Assembly: GCA_026708185.1 (NCBI GenBank)
Contig: JAPOVK010000015.1
Span: forward strand, 124,001 to 188,000
Length of the DNA: 64,000 nucleotides
DNA from: Gammaproteobacteria bacterium
GTDB taxonomy: Bacteria > Pseudomonadota > Gammaproteobacteria > Pseudomonadales > Azotimanducaceae
Reading direction: 5' to 3'
The notes under the pieces are model-generated. The model made no database searches and had not been told where the DNA came from. It worked only from the letters and a program-made list of their open reading frames with translations. The translations under genes and the position numbers were made by a program. Below, one piece after another: positions 1 to 9,765 of the stretch. Each line of letters opens with the position of its first letter. Within the stretch, counting starts at the first letter, position 1.

Positions 1-1194
1 GGACGAACCGTTACGATGATGCTCGAGGCTGCCGGCATTGACGCCGACCTGGTGGTCGTGGACGGCTGGCGAACCACGTTGAAGGAACGCCTAGTCAGCA
101 TGCAGCAGCAACTGGTGCGAATGGACTTCGAGCAGTCGTTGCCATGCGAGTACGCAACGGAGGTCGTGGCCCGCGTCGCGCGGCACATGTCCGCGGCCGA
201 TGCCTTGGTGATCGAGGACTACGACAAGGGGGCCATTGCGGATCCGCAGCGCATCATGGCCGCCGCGTCGACGCATGCAACGCCGGTCATCGCCGATCCG
301 AAGTTCAAACCGTTCTCCGCCTATCGCGGCGTCACGATCCTGAAGCCAAACCGTCCGGAGTTCGAGGCGGCCTTGGGCTATTGGCCCAAGGATCGTGACT
401 TGCCAGAGTCCGGATGTGCCTTGGCAAAGGCAAGCGGCGTCGACGCGATCACGCTGACCCGCGGTGGTGACGGGTTGACGGTTTTCGAGGCCACCGGCGC
501 CTGTCTGCACGTGCCGGCGGCGAGCGTCGACGTCTACGACGAAACGGGCGCGGGCGACACCGTCGCAGCCACGCTGGGCGTCTGCACGGCGCTCGGCTGG
601 CCGCGTGCCGAGGCGGCGCGCATCGCCAACGTCGCCGGTGGCCTGGTGTGCACCAAGTTCGGCACCGCGGTGGCCAGCGCGCGGGAACTGAACCTGGCGG
701 CACGGACGATCTCGGCCCAGGCGCAGGCGCCGCGGCGTCGACAGCTTACGGATGCGGTGGCACGGTCGCGCCGACACGGTGAGCGCATCGTGTTCACCAA
801 CGGCTGTTTCGACATCCTCCACGCTGGCCATGTGGGCTATCTCAGCGAGGCTCGGGAACTGGGCGACCGCCTGATCGTCGCGGTCAACGATGACGACTCC
901 GTCCGCCGCCTCAAGGGGGATGGACGTCCCGTCAACCCGCTGGAGGACCGTATCCGCGTTCTCGAAGGCTTGGAGTCCGTGGATTGGGTCGTCCCGTTCT
1001 CGGAGGACACGCCGGAGGCGCTGCTCGCGGAGATTCGTCCCGATGTCCTCGTCAAGGGCGGCGACTACGCCATCGCTGACGTGATCGGTGCGGATTTCGT
1101 TCGCGGCTATGGAGGCGACGTGCGCGTTCTGGGCTTGTTGGACGACCGCTCGACCACCGACATCGTCGACCGCATCCGGATGGCGGACGGGTAG
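1..1194 (+). CDS. hldE: Bifunctional heptose-7-phosphate kinase / heptose-1-phosphate adenylyltransferase HldE (5' part missing)
   Basis: HldE makes ADP-heptose for the LPS inner core: the N-terminal ribokinase-type half phosphorylates heptose-7-phosphate at C1 and the C-terminal half transfers AMP. The frame is open from base 1, so about 80 residues are missing against the usual ~475; the first ATG at 16 is internal. Visible are the PfkB-type signature DETGAGDT (about nt 538-561) and the nucleotidyltransferase motif FTNGCFDILHAGH (from nt 793). The reaction assignment is family knowledge. The next gene is waaA, also for inner core synthesis, 66 bp downstream on the same strand, so the two are probably co-transcribed. 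Confidence 0.95.
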   Translation, partial: GRTVTMMLEAAGIDADLVVVDGWRTTLKERLVSMQQQLVRMDFEQSLPCEYATEVVARVARHMSAADALVIEDYDKGAIADPQRIMAAASTHATPVIADPKFKPFSAYRGVTILKPNRPEFEAALGYWPKDRDLPESGCALAKASGVDAITLTRGGDGLTVFEATGACLHVPAASVDVYDETGAGDTVAATLGVCTALGWPRAEAARIANVAGGLVCTKFGTAVASARELNLAARTISAQAQAPRRRQLTDAVARSRRHGERIVFTNGCFDILHAGHVGYLSEARELGDRLIVAVNDDDSVRRLKGDGRPVNPLEDRIRVLEGLESVDWVVPFSEDTPEALLAEIRPDVLVKGGDYAIADVIGADFVRGYGGDVRVLGLLDDRSTTDIVDRIRMADG

Positions 1195-1260
1195 CGTCCG
1201 CGCAACCCGGCGCCGGGTCGAAGGGGCCTATCCGACAAGGGGCGCCAGCCCGGTTTCGAG

Positions 1261-2499
1261 ATGGTCAGGGCGTTCTACAACCTGTTGCTGTTGGCCGCAT
1301 TGCCCTGGGTCTGCGTCCGGCTCGTCTGGAAGTCGCGCCGCGAGCCCGGCTATCGGCAGCGGATCAGCGAGCGGTTCGGCGCGGCGCCTTACACGTTGCC
1401 AACCGGGTGCGTCTGGTTTCACACGGTCTCGGCGGGCGAGGCCAACGCCGCGGCTCCGATGATTCGCGCATTGAGTGAACGCTTCCCGATGCGCACATTC
1501 CTGGTGACCACGATGACGCCCGCGGGCTCGACGCGGGTGACGGCGTTGCTCGGGGACGTTGCCCGTCACTGTTATGCACCGTACGACTACCCGTGGGCCG
1601 TGCGTCGATTCCTGCGCCGGGTGCGGCCAAGCGCCTTGGTGCTATTGGAGACGGAACTCTGGCCGAATGTCATACGGCAGACGGCGGCGAGCGGTGCGGA
1701 CGTCTTCCTCGTCAACGCCCGGCTGTCGGCGCGTTCGTTTGAGGGCTATCGGCGCGTCGGCTCGCTCGTCCGCCCGATGCTCGGACAACTGCGCAGCGTG
1801 GTCTGCCAATACGAAGACACCGCCGCCCGGTTCCGGGCGCTCGGCGCGACAACGGTGGAGGTGACCGGCAGCGTGAAGTTCGATGCCGACCTGCCGCCGG
1901 ATCACTTCGGTGTCGGCGACCTGAGCTTCGACGGCGCCCCCGTCTGGATCGCTGGCAGCACCCACGCCGGCGAGGAGGAGATCGTCGTCGAAGCCCACGG
2001 TGAGCTTCGGCGGCGCTACCCCGACCTGCGCCTCATCCTGGCGCCGCGACACACGGCCCGCGTCCCGACGGTCCTTGGCTTGTTGCGCAGCAAAGGTGTC
2101 GCGGCGTCCCTACTGTCCGCACGTGAGACGGATGCCAGCGTGCTTGTCGCCGACGTCATGGGTACGCTGCCGCATCTCTACGGGCTCGCGGACGTGGCAT
2201 TCGTCGGCGGCAGCCTGGATCGTACCGGCGGCCACAACCCGATCGAGGCAGCCTGGCACGGCGTGCCTGTGCTCATGGGTCCGGCGCGGTTCAAGATCGA
2301 AGAGATCTGGGCCCGGTTCGAGGCCGCGGGCTGCGCGCACGAGGTCGCGGGCGTGGCGGACATCGTCGCCGAGGTTGGCGCGTTGCTTGACGATCCGGCG
2401 CGACGGGAGCAAGAGGGCAGGAGCGCCCAAGCCGTGATCGCGGCGAATCGCGGTGCCCGAGACGCCTTGGTCGGCAAGCTCGCGGAGTGGCTGGGCTAG
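1261..2499 (+). CDS. waaA: 3-deoxy-D-manno-octulosonic acid (Kdo) transferase WaaA/KdtA
   Basis: Transfers Kdo from CMP-Kdo to lipid A precursor at the inner face of the inner membrane. The 412-residue length is close to the family's ~425. The N-terminus is a hydrophobic anchor (about residues 5-22), followed by the GT-B N-domain with motif VSAGEANAA; Glu60 is at the position of the catalytic glutamate in the E. coli enzyme. Near the C-terminus GGHNPIEAAWHGVPVLMGP fits the CMP-Kdo site. It follows hldE in the same direction and ends 5 bp from the convergent tolC gene, with no obvious terminator in between. Confidence 0.95.
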   Translation: MVRAFYNLLLLAALPWVCVRLVWKSRREPGYRQRISERFGAAPYTLPTGCVWFHTVSAGEANAAAPMIRALSERFPMRTFLVTTMTPAGSTRVTALLGDVARHCYAPYDYPWAVRRFLRRVRPSALVLLETELWPNVIRQTAASGADVFLVNARLSARSFEGYRRVGSLVRPMLGQLRSVVCQYEDTAARFRALGATTVEVTGSVKFDADLPPDHFGVGDLSFDGAPVWIAGSTHAGEEEIVVEAHGELRRRYPDLRLILAPRHTARVPTVLGLLRSKGVAASLLSARETDASVLVADVMGTLPHLYGLADVAFVGGSLDRTGGHNPIEAAWHGVPVLMGPARFKIEEIWARFEAAGCAHEVAGVADIVAEVGALLDDPARREQEGRSAQAVIAANRGARDALVGKLAEWLG

Positions 2500-2504
2500 G
2501 AACC

Positions 2505-3902
2505 TTACAGGCGGCGCACTGGGTTGGCGGGGTCCATGAACGTATTGAGTTCGGCCACGTCGCGCTCATCGAGGGCACCCGCGGCCTCCTTGAGGCGCAA
2601 CAGGTTGATCACGTAGTCGTAGCGCGAGCGGGCGTAGTCGAACTGCGACGCGAACAGACGGCGCTGTGCGAGCAGGACCTCGACGATGTTGCGGGTGCCG
2701 ACCTCGTAGCCCGTCTGGGTGGCCTCGAGGGCGGCTTCCGCCGACTTGATGGCCTCCGCACGGGCCTGGACGCGCACGACCTCCGTGGCGACGGTGCGGA
2801 ACAGGTTGCGCGTATCGCGGGCGACGACCAACTCCTGGCCGATCAACTGCTGACGCGCCTGTTCGAGGCCGTGCCGGGCCTGCTTGACGGCCGATTGCGT
2901 GCCGAGGCCGCTGAAGATCGGAGCGCTGATGTTCAGCGAGTAGGACAGGCTGGCCGAGCTCTGATCCGGGATCACGAACCCGCCGAACGCCTGGCTGCCG
3001 CTGCTGACGCCGTAGTTGGCCGACGCCGTAATCGTAGGGAGATGGCCCGCTAGGCGGGCTTCCAAGTCCCGTTCCGCGGCGACGAGGGCCTCTTGGGCGG
3101 CCCGGATGCCGTAGTTTCCGGTCAACGCCGTCTCGACCCAGTCCTCTTCGCTGGCGGGTTCCGGATCGACGATCGGCAGACTGGCCGCCAGCGGGTCGAT
3201 CTCTTCGTAAGGCCGCCCGGTCAGCGTTCTCAAGCCCTCGAAGAAGATGCCCTGGTTGCTCTCCGCCTGGATCCGATCGACGACGATGTTGTCGAACTCG
3301 GCCTTCGCGTCGAGCACGTCGGTGATCGCTACGAGGCCGACGTCGAAGCGCTGCTGCACCTGTTCGAGTTGCCGGCGCACGGCCTCTTCGGACGCCACGG
3401 CGGAGTCCAGCGCCGCTTGGCCGCGCAGCACGTTGAGATAGGTTTCGGCAACGCGGGTGATGAGTTGCTGCGAAGCCGTCTCGAGATCCCACTCCGCCTG
3501 CCTCGCGACAGCGCGGGCGCCGAGATAGTTGAACCAACGGGGCACGTCGATGACGGTCTGGCTCACGTTCGCGCCCCAGCTGCGTCGCGTCACGTCCCGT
3601 TCCGGCCAGGGCATGCCGGTCTGATCCAGGCCGTCGACGTTGACCGCCGCCTGCGATGAGCCGGCGGTGGCGCCCACGCGTGGCAACAGCGCGGCCCGAG
3701 ACTGGACCACGACTTCCCGACGTGACTCGCTGCTCGCTCGCGCGGCCGCGAGTACGGGGTCATTCTGCAAGGCTATGGCGTATACCTCGCTCAAGTCGGC
3801 AGCCTGAGCGCCGCTTGTGGCCGCAATCGCAGCGATCGCGATCATCGGCGCGATGCGGCAACCCGCAATGCGGCTTAGCGGGATAGGTACGGCACAGTTC
3901 AT
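2505..3902 (-). CDS. tolC: TolC family outer membrane channel protein
   Basis: Outer membrane efflux/type I secretion tunnel. The protein has the two-fold repeated helical architecture of the family, with tolC-like N-terminal sequence DLSEVYAIALQNDPVLAAA right after the signal peptide. I chose ATG 3902 (465 residues) because GAGGAC lies a few bases upstream and it starts a plausible signal peptide ending near SGAQAA; an in-frame ATG at 3917 and a longer reading frame to 4055 are less likely. It is divergent from the yqiB-cpdA-parE-parC genes, the same neighbourhood as in E. coli and pseudomonads. Which inner-membrane pumps it serves cannot be told; a MATE exporter at 41-42 kb does not need it. 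Confidence 0.93.
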   Translation of the reverse strand: MNCAVPIPLSRIAGCRIAPMIAIAAIAATSGAQAADLSEVYAIALQNDPVLAAARASSESRREVVVQSRAALLPRVGATAGSSQAAVNVDGLDQTGMPWPERDVTRRSWGANVSQTVIDVPRWFNYLGARAVARQAEWDLETASQQLITRVAETYLNVLRGQAALDSAVASEEAVRRQLEQVQQRFDVGLVAITDVLDAKAEFDNIVVDRIQAESNQGIFFEGLRTLTGRPYEEIDPLAASLPIVDPEPASEEDWVETALTGNYGIRAAQEALVAAERDLEARLAGHLPTITASANYGVSSGSQAFGGFVIPDQSSASLSYSLNISAPIFSGLGTQSAVKQARHGLEQARQQLIGQELVVARDTRNLFRTVATEVVRVQARAEAIKSAEAALEATQTGYEVGTRNIVEVLLAQRRLFASQFDYARSRYDYVINLLRLKEAAGALDERDVAELNTFMDPANPVRRL

Positions 3903-4212
3903 GTTGAGTCCTCGCATGACAGCTAACTTGTAAGGGCGTAATGCAGCGCGGGCGGCGAGTCTAACAAATGACTGGACGGCGCCTTGCCTACTTCTGACGC
4001 CTATGCCAAGGGCGCCATTAACGGTCGCAGGGCTAGGTGTACTGGAGCAACCCATCTCTACAGGCGCAAAGTTCGGCAGCTGGGGCAGGAGAATGCGCCA
4101 GCATTCTCCATCGAGTCGCCGTAAGGCGACTCGCCGCCGCTTCCTATCGTTACGGAACGATGGTTAGAATCCGTCGCAGAAGGAGTTCACGCACCGACTG
4201 GACGTACATGGT
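3903..4212. promoter_or_regulatory. Divergent tolC / yqiB intergenic region with three hairpins
   Basis: A 310-bp non-coding stretch. It contains the family B twin hairpin (4088-4133), a third small hairpin ATCGTT-ACGG-AACGAT (4147-4162), a -10-like TAGAAT at 4165-4170 without a convincing -35, and AAGGAG at 4180-4185 that is the only strong ribosome-binding sequence ahead of the yqiB-like gene. Promoters for both directions must lie here, but I cannot place the tolC promoter with confidence. Confidence 0.5.
4088..4133. repeat. Family B twin-hairpin element, copy 1 (complete)
   Basis: Two perfect hairpins two bases apart: GGAGAATGC-GCCA-GCATTCTCC (4088-4109) and CGAGTCGCC-GTAA-GGCGACTCG (4112-4133). 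The same arrangement, with different bases but the same layout and spacing, is at 62988-63028; partial copies are at 11904-11925 and 41236-41263. GTAA is a GNRA-type loop. Confidence 0.7.
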
Positions 4213-4719
4213 GTGAGAGACAGGCGCTACATCATCGACCTTGGCCGGCACCTGACGGTCTGCGACGGCAACTATCTTCGGCTCACCAAGCTGATGCCGA
4301 ATCTCGGTCGCCACGCGGAGGATGTCGGATCCATGGGCGACCGCCGCGCGTTCCGCGTGCCGGTCGGGAGTGCCTCGCCCGCGGTCACCATCGAGGTCGT
4401 CGAGTGCAGCCGATACACCACCACGTTGGCCTTAGCCCAACTGTCGGGTGGGCGCGGGGTCGCTGACTTGAGCATGAAGGTGCGTCTCTACCACGATGCC
4501 CGCTCGGCCGAGGTGGTCGAGTTCCAGGGCAAGCGCCGCTTCGACTCGGCCTACGTCTATCCCAATCGCGAGATGCGCCAGCCCGACGAGAAGGCCCAGG
4601 TGAACCGATTCCTGTCCGAGTTCCTGAACGCCTGCCTCCACCACGGTGTGGCGGCCGAGAGTGAGGTCGAGCGCCGGGCAGGCGTGCCACACTTGGCGAA
4701 AGAAACCGTCGACTTCTGA
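4213..4719 (+). CDS. DUF1249 (YqiB-like) family protein
   Basis: Conserved cytoplasmic protein of unknown function, recognised by its resemblance to E. coli YqiB: an opening stretch with NYLRLTKLMPNL, ESR/ECSRYTT-type segment, MKVRLYHDARSAEV, then YPNREMRQPDEKAQVNRFLSEFL. Length 168 is slightly above YqiB's ~140. It sits directly before cpdA, as in E. coli. The start is uncertain: GTG 4213 is given, but AAGGAG at 4180-4185 is too far from it, and an in-frame CTG at 4198 is better spaced. No function is proposed beyond the family name. Confidence 0.85.
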   Translation: MRDRRYIIDLGRHLTVCDGNYLRLTKLMPNLGRHAEDVGSMGDRRAFRVPVGSASPAVTIEVVECSRYTTTLALAQLSGGRGVADLSMKVRLYHDARSAEVVEFQGKRRFDSAYVYPNREMRQPDEKAQVNRFLSEFLNACLHHGVAAESEVERRAGVPHLAKETVDF

Positions 4720-4735
4720 CCAACGGACCTCGCCG

Positions 4736-5512
4736 ATGGCGGCAGACACAAGCTCGGCGCACGTCCTGCAGGTGACCGATTGCCACCTTTTCCCGGATCC
4801 TGGGACAACCCTCTTGGGCGTGAATACCCAGGCGAGCTTGGCGGCGGTTCTGCGTGCAGCATGCCGTGAACGTCGGCCGGACGCGCTGCTTGCGACCGGC
4901 GACCTCGCCCAGGATGCGTCGCCCGCCACGTACCGCTTGTTCGTCGACACCGTGCGGGCGCACTTTGACGGGCCCGTGCTTTGCGTGCCTGGAAACCACG
5001 ACCACGGGGAGACATTCGCCGCCGCCTTGCCCTGCGATGACCTCGAGCTCGGCAACTGGCGGGTGGTCGGCGTCGACACCCACGTCGACGACGTGGTGGG
5101 CGGCCGGGTGGGCGACAGCGAGCTGGCGCGCTTGTCCGCCGCGCTTGACGGCCCTGGCCCGACCTTGGTGGTCGGCCACCACTGTCCGGTGGCCATCGGC
5201 ACCCCCTGGCTCGACGTCCATCGCATCGAGGACGGCGAGGCGCTGATGCGCGTCATGGACGGGGCGACGGTCCCGGCCTACGCCTTCGGACACATTCACC
5301 AGGAAGCGGACGTGCCCTTGCCGACGCGGCTCCTGGGCACGCCGTCCACCTGTTTCCAGTTCGCGGCGGACACGGCCGCGTTCGCTATCGACGACGCCAA
5401 GCCCGGGTATCGCTGGCTACATTTGGCCGAGGATGGTACGGTGGCCACGGAAGTTCGCCGGATCGCGGACTATCCGCTGAACATCAACCTCAGGGATCGA
5501 GGTCGTCGATGA
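4736..5512 (+). CDS. cpdA: 3',5'-cyclic-AMP phosphodiesterase CpdA
   Basis: Metallophosphoesterase that hydrolyses cAMP in the cytoplasm. The calcineurin-like metal-binding blocks are all visible in order: QVTDCHL, ATGDLAQD, VPGNHDH, VVGHHCP and FGHIHQ. ATG 4736 gives 258 residues, close to E. coli CpdA (~275), and begins directly before the conserved HVLQVTDCH strand; longer in-frame starts run into yqiB. The gene's stop overlaps the parE start by 4 bp (ATGA), so translation is probably coupled. The position between yqiB and parE is conserved in the class and strengthens the cpdA assignment over a generic phosphoesterase. Confidence 0.9.
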   Translation: MAADTSSAHVLQVTDCHLFPDPGTTLLGVNTQASLAAVLRAACRERRPDALLATGDLAQDASPATYRLFVDTVRAHFDGPVLCVPGNHDHGETFAAALPCDDLELGNWRVVGVDTHVDDVVGGRVGDSELARLSAALDGPGPTLVVGHHCPVAIGTPWLDVHRIEDGEALMRVMDGATVPAYAFGHIHQEADVPLPTRLLGTPSTCFQFAADTAAFAIDDAKPGYRWLHLAEDGTVATEVRRIADYPLNINLRDRGRR

Positions 5513-7404
5513 GCAAGTCCTATTCCGCCGAGTCCATCCAGGTGCTTTCTGGGTTGGATCCGGTGCGTCGGCGGCCCGGGATGTACACCGATACGTCTCG
5601 CCCCAACCACCTGGTGCAGGAGGTCGTCGACAACAGCGTCGACGAAGTCTTGAGCGGCTACGGCCGTGCGATCGACGTGACGCTGTGCCGTGACGGCGCC
5701 ATCGAGGTGATCGACGACGGTCGGGGCATGCCGGTCGACGTGCATCCCCAGCACAAGCTCACAGGCGTCGAGCTGATCCTGACCAAGCTCCACGCTGGCG
5801 GCAAGTTCGATCATGCCAACTACGGCTTCGCCGGTGGCCTGCACGGCGTCGGCGTGTCCGTGGTGAACGCGCTGTCGACGTGGCTGCAGGTCGAGGTCAA
5901 GAGGGACGGCGCGGTGCACCGGCAGCGTTTCGTCGGCGGCGAGCCCGTCACGCCCCTGGAGGTGGTGGACAGCGTCGGGAAGCGCAACACGGGGACCTGC
6001 ATCCGATTCCTGCCTGACCCCCAGTACTTCGACAGCGTCCGGATCGCGCTCGCCAAGCTGCGGCACTTGCTGCGGGCCAAGGCCGTGCTGTGCCCCGGCC
6101 TTAGCGTGTCCCTATCCGTGGAAGGCGCGTCGGGTGCGGTCGAGACCGAGGTCTGGTGTTTCGAGGGTGGCGTGAGCGGGTACTTGTCCGAGGTGCTCGG
6201 CGAAGGCGAGCATCTCCCGGCGACGCCGTTCCATCACGAGGCAGAGGGCAACCAGGAAGCCGTCGAGTGGGCCTTGCAGTGGGTGACCGACGGCGCACCG
6301 GTTGCCGAGAGCTACGTCAACCTGATTCCGACGCCCGCGGGCGGTACGCATGTCACGGGCCTGCGCAGCGGGCTCGTGGACGCGTTGCGGGAGTTCTGCG
6401 AGTTCCGGGACCTGCTCCCACGCGGCCTCAAGATCAGCGGCGAGGACATCTGGGAGCAGTGCGCCTACGTGCTGTCCACGAAGCTGGCCGAGCCCCAGTT
6501 CAGCGGCCAAACCAAGGAGCGGCTGTCCTCGCGCCAGTCGGGCGTCTTCGTGGCCGGCGTTGCGAAGGACGCCTTCAGCCTCTGGCTGAACGAACATCCC
6601 GGCGATGGCGAGGCGCTCGCCGAATTGGCGATCGCCAATGCGCAGCGCCGGGTCCAGGCCAGCAAGAAGGTGGCCCGCAAGACGATCACGTCCGGGCCGG
6701 CCTTGCCCGGGAAACTAGTCGATTGCGCGAGCCAGGATCCCGACCGGAGCGAGTTGTTCCTGGTCGAGGGCGACTCGGCGGGCGGCTCGGCGAAAGCGGC
6801 ACGGGATCGCGAGTTCCAGGCCGTGATGCCCCTGCGCGGCAAGATCCTGAATACTTGGGAAGTGGCCACCGCCGAAGTGCTCGGCTCCCAGGAAGTGCAC
6901 GACATCGCCGTGGCGGTGGGCGTCGACCCGGCCTCGGACGACTTGTCGCGTTTGCGCTACGGAAAGATCTGCATTCTCGCCGACGCGGACTCCGATGGCG
7001 CGCACATCGCGACACTGCTCTGCGCCTTGTTTCTCAAGCATTTCCGGCCGCTCGTCGCGGCCGGCCGGATCTACGTCGCGATGCCGCCGCTCTACCGCAT
7101 CGACGTCGGCAAGGACGTGTACTACGCCCTGGACGACTCGGAACGCGACGGTCGCCTGGACATGATCAAGGCGGAAAACAAGCGTGGCCGCGTTTCGGTG
7201 CAGCGCTTCAAGGGCTTGGGCGAAATGGACCCGCTGCAGTTGCGGGAGACGACCATGGCACTGGATACGCGCCGCTTGGTGCAACTCGGCCTTGATTCGC
7301 CGCAGGACTCGGAGGACGTCATGGACATGATGCTGGCCAAGAAGCGCGCCGCCGACCGCCGGACCTGGCTGGCGCGAAAAGGAGACTTGGCCAGCGCTGC
7401 CTAG
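5509..7404 (+). CDS. parE: DNA topoisomerase IV subunit B ParE
   Basis: ATPase subunit of topoisomerase IV, which decatenates replicated chromosomes together with ParC. 631 residues matches E. coli ParE (630). GHKL ATPase motifs DNSVDEVLSGYG and DDGRGMPVDVH are near the N-terminus; the TOPRIM metal-binding parts EGDSAGGSAKAARDREFQAV and DADSDGAHI follow. ParE rather than GyrB because it lacks the long GyrB insertion and lies in cpdA-parE-parC order. It overlaps cpdA by 4 bp and is 47 bp from parC. Confidence 0.97.
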   Translation: MSKSYSAESIQVLSGLDPVRRRPGMYTDTSRPNHLVQEVVDNSVDEVLSGYGRAIDVTLCRDGAIEVIDDGRGMPVDVHPQHKLTGVELILTKLHAGGKFDHANYGFAGGLHGVGVSVVNALSTWLQVEVKRDGAVHRQRFVGGEPVTPLEVVDSVGKRNTGTCIRFLPDPQYFDSVRIALAKLRHLLRAKAVLCPGLSVSLSVEGASGAVETEVWCFEGGVSGYLSEVLGEGEHLPATPFHHEAEGNQEAVEWALQWVTDGAPVAESYVNLIPTPAGGTHVTGLRSGLVDALREFCEFRDLLPRGLKISGEDIWEQCAYVLSTKLAEPQFSGQTKERLSSRQSGVFVAGVAKDAFSLWLNEHPGDGEALAELAIANAQRRVQASKKVARKTITSGPALPGKLVDCASQDPDRSELFLVEGDSAGGSAKAARDREFQAVMPLRGKILNTWEVATAEVLGSQEVHDIAVAVGVDPASDDLSRLRYGKICILADADSDGAHIATLLCALFLKHFRPLVAAGRIYVAMPPLYRIDVGKDVYYALDDSERDGRLDMIKAENKRGRVSVQRFKGLGEMDPLQLRETTMALDTRRLVQLGLDSPQDSEDVMDMMLAKKRAADRRTWLARKGDLASAA

Positions 7405-7451
7405 GCGCGCCGGCGTACGAAATCGGCCTGTAGACGAAGGAGGTCGGCACC

Positions 7452-9743
7452 ATGAACACGGTGTCCAACGGCCACTATCAACGGCCACCCGGGAACGGGG
7501 CCGAACGTCTGCCGCTGCACGAGTACACCGAGCGCGCGTATCTCGACTACGCCATGTACGTCATCGGCGACCGGGCCCTGCCGCATATCGGCGACGGCTT
7601 GAAACCGGTGCAGAGGCGGATCGTCTACGCGATGTCCGAACTCGGCCTGTCGGCGACGGCGAAGTTCGCCAAGTCGGCACGCACGGTGGGCGAAGTTCTC
7701 GGCAAGTTCCACCCGCACGGCGATGCGGCCTGCTACGAGGCGATGGTGCTGATGGCGCAGCCGTTCTCGTACCGCTATCCGCTGGTCGAGGGGCAGGGCA
7801 ACTGGGGTGCGCCGGACGATCCGAAATCGTTCGCCGCGATGCGCTACACCGAGGCGCGACTGGCCCGGGTCGCGGAACTACTGCTCGACGAGGTCGGACT
7901 CGGCACGGTCGACGAGGTTCTCAACTTCGACGGCGCATTCAGCGAGCCGGCGCTTCTCCCGGCCCGGCTGCCGATGGTGTTGCTCAACGGCAGCACGGGC
8001 ATTGCCGTGGGGATGGCGACCGACATTCCACCGCACAATCTCCGCGAAGTTGCCGCTGCCTGTGTGTGCGTGCTCAAGAATCCCCAGGCGTCGATCGCCG
8101 ACTTGATGGCTTGCCTCCCGGGGCCGGACTTCCCCTCGGACGCGATCATTACCACGTCGTCCGAGGAAATCGCGGATGCCTATGCCACCGGGCGCGGGAC
8201 CATCCGGGCACGAGCGCGCTACGTGCGGGAACGGTCGGTGCCGGGCACCCCGGCCGACATCGTCATCACCGGCTTGCCGTACCAGGTCTCGCCGGCCAAG
8301 GTCCTGGAGCAGATCGCCGCCCAGATGCAGACTCGCAAGCTGCCGATGCTGAGCGACATTCGCGACGAGTCGGACCATGAGAATCCAACCCGCCTCGTGC
8401 TCGCGCCGCGCTCCAACCGGGTCGACGTAGACCGCTTGATGAGCCACCTGTTCGCGACGACCGATCTCGAGCGCACTTACCGCGTTAACTTCAACGTCAT
8501 CGCGCGCGACCGCCGACCACGCGTATTCTCGCTGAAGGATCTCCTCGTCGAGTGGCTGGCGTTCCGAACGGCGACGGTTCGGCGGCGACTGGAGCACCGG
8601 CTCGAACGCATCCGACGCCGCCTGCACGTCGTCGACGGACTCCTGGTGGCGTACCGGAACCTCGACGAAGTGATCCGCATCATTCGCGAGGAGGACGCAC
8701 CCAAGCTTGAGCTGATGGCGACGTTCGCGCTGTCGGACGAACAGGCTACCGCGATTCTCGACCTCCGACTGCGCCAACTCGCACGGTTGGAGGAGGCGAA
8801 GCTCAACGAGGAGAAGGACACGCTCGGCGAAGAGGCGGCCACGTTGGAGGTCACGCTCGCCTCCGATGCGCAAATGCGCGAACTGATCGAGCGTGAAATC
8901 ACCGCCGACGCCGAACGCTACGGCGACGACCGGAGAACCGAACTTCGCCAAGTTCCGGAAGCGCAGGCGTTCAGCGAGCGCGAGTTGCTGTCGACAGAGC
9001 CGGTCACCGTGATCCTCTCGGAGAAGGGGTGGGTGCGTGCCGCCAAGGGACACGAAATCGAGGCCGGGGAGCTGTCCTATCGCAGCGGCGATGCGTTCGC
9101 GGCCGCGGCCAAGGGCAAGAACAGCGACACCTGCGTCTTCCTCGACTCGACCGGCCGGGCGTACGTCGTGCCGCCGCACACGCTGCCGTCCGCCCGCGGC
9201 CAAGGCGAACCGTTGACCGGTCGGCTGAAGACGCCCGAAGGTGCGCGATTCGTCGGCATGGTGCTCGGCGATGCCGACGCGGCCGTGCTGGTCGTCTCCA
9301 GCCACGGCTACGGTTTCATCACCACCCTCCGCGACATGGTCTCGAAAGGCCGGGCCGGCAAGGCCGTGCTCAATGTCGGCCCCAAAGTCGACAGAGGTGC
9401 GACGGCGCTGCCGCCCGTTTTGGTGGGCGAGGGGGCGACCTACGTGGCCGCCGCCACGAGCGCCGGGCGGCTGCTGGTGCTACCCCGGGCCGATGTTCCT
9501 AACCTGGCTCGCGGCAAGGGTCAGAAACTGATCAACATTCCGCCCAAGGTGATCGCGACGACCGACGAGCGCGTGGTGGCCGCGGCCGCGATGGGCGACC
9601 GCGACAAGCTGGTGGTGCAGGCCGGCGCCCGCCATACGACCCTGCGCCTCAAGGACATCGGCAACTACCTCGGCCAACGCGCACAGCGCGGGCGCCTGCT
9701 GCCGCGCGGGTTCCAAAAGGTCGACGACCTCGGGGTTGCCTAG
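7452..9743 (+). CDS. parC: DNA topoisomerase IV subunit A ParC
   Basis: DNA-cleaving subunit of topoisomerase IV. 763 residues, near the E. coli length of 752. The catalytic tyrosine lies in [10 protein letters not shown], and the C-terminal beta-pinwheel region follows after about residue 490. A perfect Shine-Dalgarno AAGGAGGT at 7437-7444 precedes the ATG by 7 bases. In the quinolone-resistance-determining segment the sequence reads [11 protein letters not shown]: Ala92 stands where E. coli has Ser80, while the acidic partner Glu96 is kept. Known quinolone contacts therefore suggest reduced intrinsic drug binding, which is inference. Confidence 0.97.
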   Translation: MNTVSNGHYQRPPGNGAERLPLHEYTERAYLDYAMYVIGDRALPHIGDGLKPVQRRIVYAMSELGLSATAKFAKSARTVGEVLGKFHPHGDAACYEAMVLMAQPFSYRYPLVEGQGNWGAPDDPKSFAAMRYTEARLARVAELLLDEVGLGTVDEVLNFDGAFSEPALLPARLPMVLLNGSTGIAVGMATDIPPHNLREVAAACVCVLKNPQASIADLMACLPGPDFPSDAIITTSSEEIADAYATGRGTIRARARYVRERSVPGTPADIVITGLPYQVSPAKVLEQIAAQMQTRKLPMLSDIRDESDHENPTRLVLAPRSNRVDVDRLMSHLFATTDLERTYRVNFNVIARDRRPRVFSLKDLLVEWLAFRTATVRRRLEHRLERIRRRLHVVDGLLVAYRNLDEVIRIIREEDAPKLELMATFALSDEQATAILDLRLRQLARLEEAKLNEEKDTLGEEAATLEVTLASDAQMRELIEREITADAERYGDDRRTELRQVPEAQAFSERELLSTEPVTVILSEKGWVRAAKGHEIEAGELSYRSGDAFAAAAKGKNSDTCVFLDSTGRAYVVPPHTLPSARGQGEPLTGRLKTPEGARFVGMVLGDADAAVLVVSSHGYGFITTLRDMVSKGRAGKAVLNVGPKVDRGATALPPVLVGEGATYVAAATSAGRLLVLPRADVPNLARGKGQKLINIPPKVIATTDERVVAAAAMGDRDKLVVQAGARHTTLRLKDIGNYLGQRAQRGRLLPRGFQKVDDLGVA

Positions 9744-9765
9744 CCTCCATCGGCCGGACTGGCGG

